From assembly GCA_945888895.1 (NCBI GenBank), contig CAMDAY010000022.1, positions 1-15,973 on the forward strand: a DNA stretch of 15,973 bases, in the 5' to 3' direction. This document shows, piece by piece, positions 12,133 through 15,973 of the stretch. Within the stretch, counting starts at the first letter, position 1, and every line of letters begins with the position of its first letter. The DNA comes from Dehalococcoides mccartyi (GTDB taxonomy: Bacteria; Chloroflexota; Dehalococcoidia; UBA2979). The translations under genes were made by a program, and so were the position numbers. The notes under the pieces are model-generated. The model worked only from the letters and a program-made list of their open reading frames with translations. It was not told the DNA's origin and made no database searches.

Positions 12133-13875
12133 CTAGCGGGTGAGCGTCGCGACCGTATTCGCGCTCAGGCCCGCCGGGAAGCTCGCCTTGAACTGGTCCT
12201 TCAGGAACGTCGGCCCGCCCACCACGAGCAGGCGGTACGTGCCGCTGACATCCTGCACCCACGCCCCGGTCGCCTTCGCCGCGGACGAAGCGCCTTCGAG
12301 CTGGTCGACCGTGCCACCACCGAAGATCACCAGCGCCTGCCCCGACGGGCTGAAGACCGGCGCGGCGACGAAGGCGCCAGTGCCGCCCGCAGGCGGGGTG
12401 GTGACCGGGGGCGTCGTGACCGGAGGCGTGGTCACGGGCGGGGTGCCCGCCGACGGAGTGCCGGTGAACGTGAACCCACCCGCCAGACGGGCGGTGAACC
12501 CGCCGGCCTGCGTGACGGCAACCGTCGAGGCCCCGGAGAGCCCTGCAGGCGTCGTGGCGACGATCTGGTTCGAGCCGATCACCGTCGTGCTTGCGGCCGG
12601 GACGCCATCGAACGTCACCCACGAGCCAGGGTTGAACCCAGATCCGCCGATGGTGACGATCGTGCCGCCGGCGGCAGGGCCGGTGCTCGGCGAGACGGTG
12701 TAGACACCCATCCCGCCACCACTCTCGTAGGTGAAGCCGTTCGACAGCGTCGACGTCCCGCCGTCGTTGTTGACGATGGTCACCGCCACTGGCCCCAGCA
12801 CGTTCGAGGGCGTCCGCACGAAGACCGAGGACGACCCGTTCCAGTTGACGACGGTGCCCGGCACCCCGCCGAAGTACACGGTGGCACCGCCGGAGATGCC
12901 GATACCCGTCAGGTTGAGCTGCGTACCGCCCTGACTCGGACCCGACGCGGGCGACACGCCGGTGATCACGGGGAGCACCGAACCGGCTGCAGGGCCGTAG
13001 CTGTAGCCCTGGTCGCGCCCGCCCGCCTCCCCGGACGGATTGGTGACGGTGACCCGCACGGAGCCCAAGCTGCCCGGCGGCGTGACGGCGACGATCTGCG
13101 TCGAGTTCACATAGAGCACGGATGACGCCGAGGCGTCTCCGACCTTAACCGTTGCGCCCCTGAGAAACCCGTTGCCACTGATGCTGACCATGGTCCCGCC
13201 CGCGATCGCGCCGCCGCCCGGAGTGACGCCGGAGACACTGATCCCGGCCTGGTACGTGAACCCCGCGGTCTTCGAGAGCCGCGTGCCATCAGGGTTCACG
13301 ACGGTCACCGCGACCGGCCCGCTCACGTTTGCCGGCGTCCTGGCGAAGATCGCCGAGGAGCCCAGCGGGTTCACCGTCGCCGCCGGCACATCACCGAAGT
13401 AGACACGGACGGCGGGCGAGAAGCCGGTGCCGACGATCGTGACGTTCGAGCCACCGGAGTTCGGCCCGGACGGCGGATCGACGCTGGTAATGGCAAGCGG
13501 GTTCTCGAACGCGGTGTAGAAGAAGCCGCTGTTGAGCGAGGCGACTCCGCCGTCCGGGTTCCTCACCAGCACGTTCGCGCCACCGCCGGTCGTCGTGGTC
13601 GCGGCGGGCGTGGTGAGCGTGACCTGCGTGGCGCTCACGCGGACGACAGCGCTGGCCGGAAACGCACCGATGAACACCTCCACGCCCGGAAGGAAGTCCG
13701 TCCCGGTGATCGTGACGAAGGTGCCACCCAGCACGGATCCCTGCGACGGGGCGATTGACGTGATCGTGGGGTTGGTGGCCGCGCGTGCCTGCGTGGGGAG
13801 CCCGAGGGAGAGCAGCACTCCCAGCGCGGTGAAGGCCACGACGAACCCGACCTGGTAGCGCCGTAGTGCGCCCAT
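12133..13875 (-). CDS. Secreted five-domain IPT/TIG surface protein
   Basis: The 580-residue protein has a Sec signal peptide (about 1-33, ending TQARA before ATNP). Five IPT/TIG immunoglobulin-like domains follow at about 37-121, 128-208, 212-293, 302-383 and 390-471. Each opens with a xxSVxPxSGPxxGG-like strand and holds a TITGTDF or similar turn. Next is a Pro/Thr linker with three PPVTT units (479-493). The last 80 residues form a different domain (ALVIFGGGTVDQL, GAWVQDVSGTYRLLVVGG, FKASFPAGLSANTVATLTR), which I recall as a tail found on other secreted Chloroflexota proteins. There is no LPxTG motif or C-terminal membrane helix, so sortase attachment is not indicated. It probably acts in adhesion or polysaccharide binding. 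ATG 13875 has GGAGG 4 nt upstream. Confidence 0.93.
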   Translation of the reverse strand: MGALRRYQVGFVVAFTALGVLLSLGLPTQARAATNPTITSIAPSQGSVLGGTFVTITGTDFLPGVEVFIGAFPASAVVRVSATQVTLTTPAATTTTGGGANVLVRNPDGGVASLNSGFFYTAFENPLAITSVDPPSGPNSGGSNVTIVGTGFSPAVRVYFGDVPAATVNPLGSSAIFARTPANVSGPVAVTVVNPDGTRLSKTAGFTYQAGISVSGVTPGGGAIAGGTMVSISGNGFLRGATVKVGDASASSVLYVNSTQIVAVTPPGSLGSVRVTVTNPSGEAGGRDQGYSYGPAAGSVLPVITGVSPASGPSQGGTQLNLTGIGISGGATVYFGGVPGTVVNWNGSSSVFVRTPSNVLGPVAVTIVNNDGGTSTLSNGFTYESGGGMGVYTVSPSTGPAAGGTIVTIGGSGFNPGSWVTFDGVPAASTTVIGSNQIVATTPAGLSGASTVAVTQAGGFTARLAGGFTFTGTPSAGTPPVTTPPVTTPPVTTPPAGGTGAFVAAPVFSPSGQALVIFGGGTVDQLEGASSAAKATGAWVQDVSGTYRLLVVGGPTFLKDQFKASFPAGLSANTVATLTR

Positions 13876-13916
13876 GGGACCTCCGGTGATGCGGAATCAG
13901 GGAATGCGTTGCCGGG

Positions 13917-13946
13917 ATGATAACGCGAGACCCCTCGGACGGTCAC
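13917..13946 (-). promoter_or_regulatory. Promoter of the IPT/TIG gene
   Basis: On the minus strand GTGACC (13941-13946), 18 nt, then TATCAT (13917-13922), with five of six -10 matches and four of six -35 matches. Transcription would start near 13910, giving a leader of about 35 nt. The spacing equals that of the solute-binding protein promoter. Confidence 0.45.
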
Positions 13947-13978
13947 CGCGAGTCCGGCGGGGCGGCCCGGACGCAAAC

Positions 13979-14004
13979 GCGGGGGCCGATTGCTCGGCCC
14001 CCGC
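13979..14004 (-). terminator. Terminator after the CoA-transferase operon
   Basis: GCGGGGGCCGA pairs perfectly with TCGGCCCCCGC around TTGC, 72 nt past the CoA-transferase stop. The core and loop are identical to the hairpin at 10157-10184. Confidence 0.7.
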
Positions 14005-14076
14005 TGATATGACTCGAAGCCCGCAGCTCAGGATCGCGCGAGCCGGGCAGCCGGCTTGAGCGCGAACAGACACGTC

Positions 14077-15384
14077 CTAGATGACGCCGCCCTCGCGCAG
14101 ACGGTTCATCTCCTGCGAGTCGATGCCCAGGATCTCGCCGAACACGTACTCCTCGTGCTCCTTCAGGATCGGCGCGCGGCCAGTGTTGTCGGCGGGAGTG
14201 CGGGACAGGCGCGGTGGGTACCGCTCCATCTCGAACTCGCCGACCTCCGGGTGCGCGATCACCGGGTACATCTCGCGTGCGCGGAGCTGCGCGTCGTACT
14301 CCACGCGGTCCTCGGCGTTCTGAATCGGCACGGCGATCACGCCGACCTGCTGGAGCACCGTCATGATCTCGTAGCGACGTCGAGGCGCCGTCCACGTGGA
14401 GATGATGTCGTCCAGCACGTCCTGATTGGCGCGGCGGTCGGCCATCGTCACGAAGCGCGGGTCACTCAGGAGCTCGGGCTTGCCCATGACGGCGCAGAGC
14501 GATTCCCACTGCTCTTGCGTCTCGCAGGCGATGAAGACGAACCAGTCCTGCCCCTGCCGGTCAATGCCCGCGCAGCGGTAGGTGTTGTGCGGCGCGACCT
14601 CCGGCCAGATCGAGCGGTTGCCCGGCGGGAAGTCCGGGCGACGGGTCGGGCGTCCGTTGACCTGGTAGTCGAGGAAGAACGGGCCGAGCATCGCCATCGC
14701 GGCCTCAGTGACCGCGTAGTCAACGTAGACACCCTCGCCCGTCCGCTTCATGCGGAGCAGGCCCATCATCATGCCGAGGCCACCACACCAGCCGCCGGTG
14801 ACGTCCATGTAGGAGTAGCCCCAACCGGCGGGGTTCTTGCCCGGGAGGCCGGAGGAGAACGTGAGGCCCGAGGACGCCTGCGCGGACGGCCCGTACGAGC
14901 GGTAGGAGCCCCACTCACCCTTGTGCCCGTAGCCGGAGAGGCTCAGGTACACGAGCTTCGGGTTGATCTCCTTGAGCCGGTCCCAGCCGAGCCCCCACGA
15001 GTCGAGGACGCCGCCGCTGAAATTCTCGCTGAGCCCGTCGCTGGTCGCGATGAGCTTCTCGAGGAGCTGCATGCCCTCGGGGTGCCTCGTGTTGAGGTTG
15101 ATCGCCAGTTTGCCGGCGTGCAGGTGACTGAAGTTTGGCGTCGTGTAGTAGGCCGGCGAGTCCGGCGCGTCGCGGAACGCGATCTGGTTCTTCGCTGCGT
15201 CCCCGTAGACGGGACGAAACTCGAACCGGTGGTCGTCCGGCCGATGCGGCGGCTCGATGTGAATGACCTCGGCGCCGTAGGGAGTCAGCATGCGTGTCGC
15301 CCACGGCCCGACCGTCTTCCACGAGAAGTCGACGATGCGGACACCCGTCAGGAAGCCCTGCGGCAGTTGCGGCTTGGAGGTCAT
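14077..15384 (-). CDS. CaiB/BaiF family III CoA-transferase
   Basis: The 435-residue protein is a full-length CoA-transferase family III member. The N-terminal CoA-binding part reads GVRIVDFSWKTVGPWATRML and YGAEVIHIEPP (14-45). The conserved middle reads AINLNTRHPEG, SENFSGGVLDSWGLGWDRLKE and PKLVYLSLSGYG (94-153). The likely catalytic Asp194 lies in YMDVTGGW. Members form interlocked dimers and move CoA between carboxylic acids through an aspartyl anhydride. The particular acid cannot be read from sequence. Its ATG at 15384 overlaps the stop of the next gene by 4 nt (ATGA), so translation is coupled; the two proteins are probably partners. It is the last gene of its operon, followed by a terminator. 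Confidence 0.95.
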   Translation of the reverse strand: MTSKPQLPQGFLTGVRIVDFSWKTVGPWATRMLTPYGAEVIHIEPPHRPDDHRFEFRPVYGDAAKNQIAFRDAPDSPAYYTTPNFSHLHAGKLAINLNTRHPEGMQLLEKLIATSDGLSENFSGGVLDSWGLGWDRLKEINPKLVYLSLSGYGHKGEWGSYRSYGPSAQASSGLTFSSGLPGKNPAGWGYSYMDVTGGWCGGLGMMMGLLRMKRTGEGVYVDYAVTEAAMAMLGPFFLDYQVNGRPTRRPDFPPGNRSIWPEVAPHNTYRCAGIDRQGQDWFVFIACETQEQWESLCAVMGKPELLSDPRFVTMADRRANQDVLDDIISTWTAPRRRYEIMTVLQQVGVIAVPIQNAEDRVEYDAQLRAREMYPVIAHPEVGEFEMERYPPRLSRTPADNTGRAPILKEHEEYVFGEILGIDSQEMNRLREGGVI

Positions 15385-15973
15385 CGGACCACTCCCGTCT
15401 TCGTCATCGCCTCGATCGTTCGGTCGTCGATGTCGAGGTCGTTCTTCAGGATGGCACTGGTGTGCTCGCCGAGGTGCGGCGCGCGGCTCTTCGGCCGCGT
15501 GCCCAGCAGGTCGTTCGTGTGCAGCGCACGCGGGTAGAGGATCGTCTTGCCGATCTCCTCGTGCTCGATCGGCTGCCAGTAGTCACGCTGCTTGTAGTGA
15601 TCAAGGTCGAGGTTCTCCTCGGCGGCGCGGATGACGGCCCAGGCCATGCCCAGCGACTGCCCGCGGTGGAACGCCTCATCGGACGTGACTTTCGACAACA
15701 GCCGGATGATGCCCTCGTGGATCTCGTCGCCGTTGCGCAGGCGGTCGGCGCGATAGAAGTCGTCGCGCCACTTCGCGTCGGAGAGCTCCTCGGCGACGCC
15801 GACCTCCTCCATCCACTTGACCATCTGCACCCAGGCGTTCAGCGGCATCTGCGGCATGGTGACCTGCACGAGCTTGCCGTCCGAGCACATGATCTGGCTC
15901 GTCGGGCGGTACTTCACCGCCGCGTGCTGGCCGGTCTGGCGCAGCGCGGCCTGGTTGTACCAGAGCCAGTAGG
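15381..15973 (-). CDS. CoA-transferase family III, C-terminal part (cut by edge)
   Basis: The frame is open from the right edge (YWLWYNQAALRQTGQHAAVK...) to TGA at 15381-15383, about 197 residues. It matches the C-terminal half of CaiB/BaiF proteins: CSDGKLVQVTMPQMPLNAWVQ, WRDDFYRADRLRN, LLSKVTSDEAFHRGQSLGMAWA, ALHTNDLLGTRPKSRAPHLGEHTSAIL. The N-terminal half with the catalytic Asp is outside the window; the GTG inside the frame at 15917 is not a natural start. It is the upstream partner of the gene at 14077-15384 with a 4-nt overlap, so a two-subunit CoA-transferase is likely. Confidence 0.92.
   Translation of the reverse strand, partial: YWLWYNQAALRQTGQHAAVKYRPTSQIMCSDGKLVQVTMPQMPLNAWVQMVKWMEEVGVAEELSDAKWRDDFYRADRLRNGDEIHEGIIRLLSKVTSDEAFHRGQSLGMAWAVIRAAEENLDLDHYKQRDYWQPIEHEEIGKTILYPRALHTNDLLGTRPKSRAPHLGEHTSAILKNDLDIDDRTIEAMTKTGVVR

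Noticed and set aside
12385..12455. Short tandem repeat resembling a CRISPR or satellite
   Set aside because: It is the coding sequence of the PPVTT linker of the IPT/TIG protein, not an independent repeat array.
14056..15537. Plus-strand ORF of 493 codons opposite the CoA-transferases
   Set aside because: Antisense shadow of two overlapping real genes; no domain and no start signal.

Overview
The window is high-GC bacterial chromosome with typical housekeeping and surface genes. The gene mix is a flagellin with a recognisable sigma-28 promoter, a Tat-exported lipoprotein of solute-binding family 5, tandem CaiB/BaiF CoA-transferases, a sortase, and a large secreted IPT/TIG protein. This would fit a flagellated Chloroflexota (Dehalococcoidia-like) bacterium, but that assignment is an inference from gene content and style; there is no rRNA or marker gene to settle it. 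Nearly all genes are on the minus strand. The exceptions are a Gfo/Idh/MocA-like gene and the sortase. Several confident starts carry GGAGG-type ribosome binding sites 4-10 nt from the start codon.

Layout. 1-79: possible start of a gene running off the left edge (weak). 103-513: small cysteine-rich zinc-binding protein. 592-1290: beta-propeller gene whose coding signal continues upstream of any usable start. 1398-2573: membrane-anchored PDZ protein. 2651-2727: tRNA-His(GTG) with encoded CCA. 2814-3725: lytic transglycosylase without a Sec signal. 3827-4333: flavin reductase-like protein. 4334-4772: gene-free, holding a 249-bp imperfect inverted-repeat element full of hairpins. 4773-6026: SAM methyltransferase. 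6223-7425: flagellin, with a hairpin terminator behind it and a sigma-28 promoter in front. 7683-8681 (+): degenerate Gfo/Idh/MocA-like protein. 8718-8882: 54-residue membrane miniprotein. 9037-9771 (+): class F-like sortase. 9782-10090: ABM-family protein. 10228-11940: Tat lipoprotein of solute-binding family 5. 12133-13875: five-domain IPT/TIG secreted protein. 14077-15384 and 15381-15973: overlapping CoA-transferase family III genes, the second cut by the window edge.

How they may work together. The clearest functional unit is motility: the flagellin has its own sigma-28 promoter and terminator, a methyltransferase lies directly behind it, and a muramidase lacking a Sec signal lies about 2.5 kb further downstream. 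The second theme is the cell surface: sortase, miniprotein, IPT/TIG protein and Tat lipoprotein. The CoA-transferase pair is a separate metabolic operon. I found no CRISPR array, phage genes, transposase or toxin-antitoxin pair. I do not see a convincing undescribed multi-gene system; the best leads are the inverted-repeat element, the divergent Gfo-like gene beside flagellin, and the miniprotein/sortase divergent pair.
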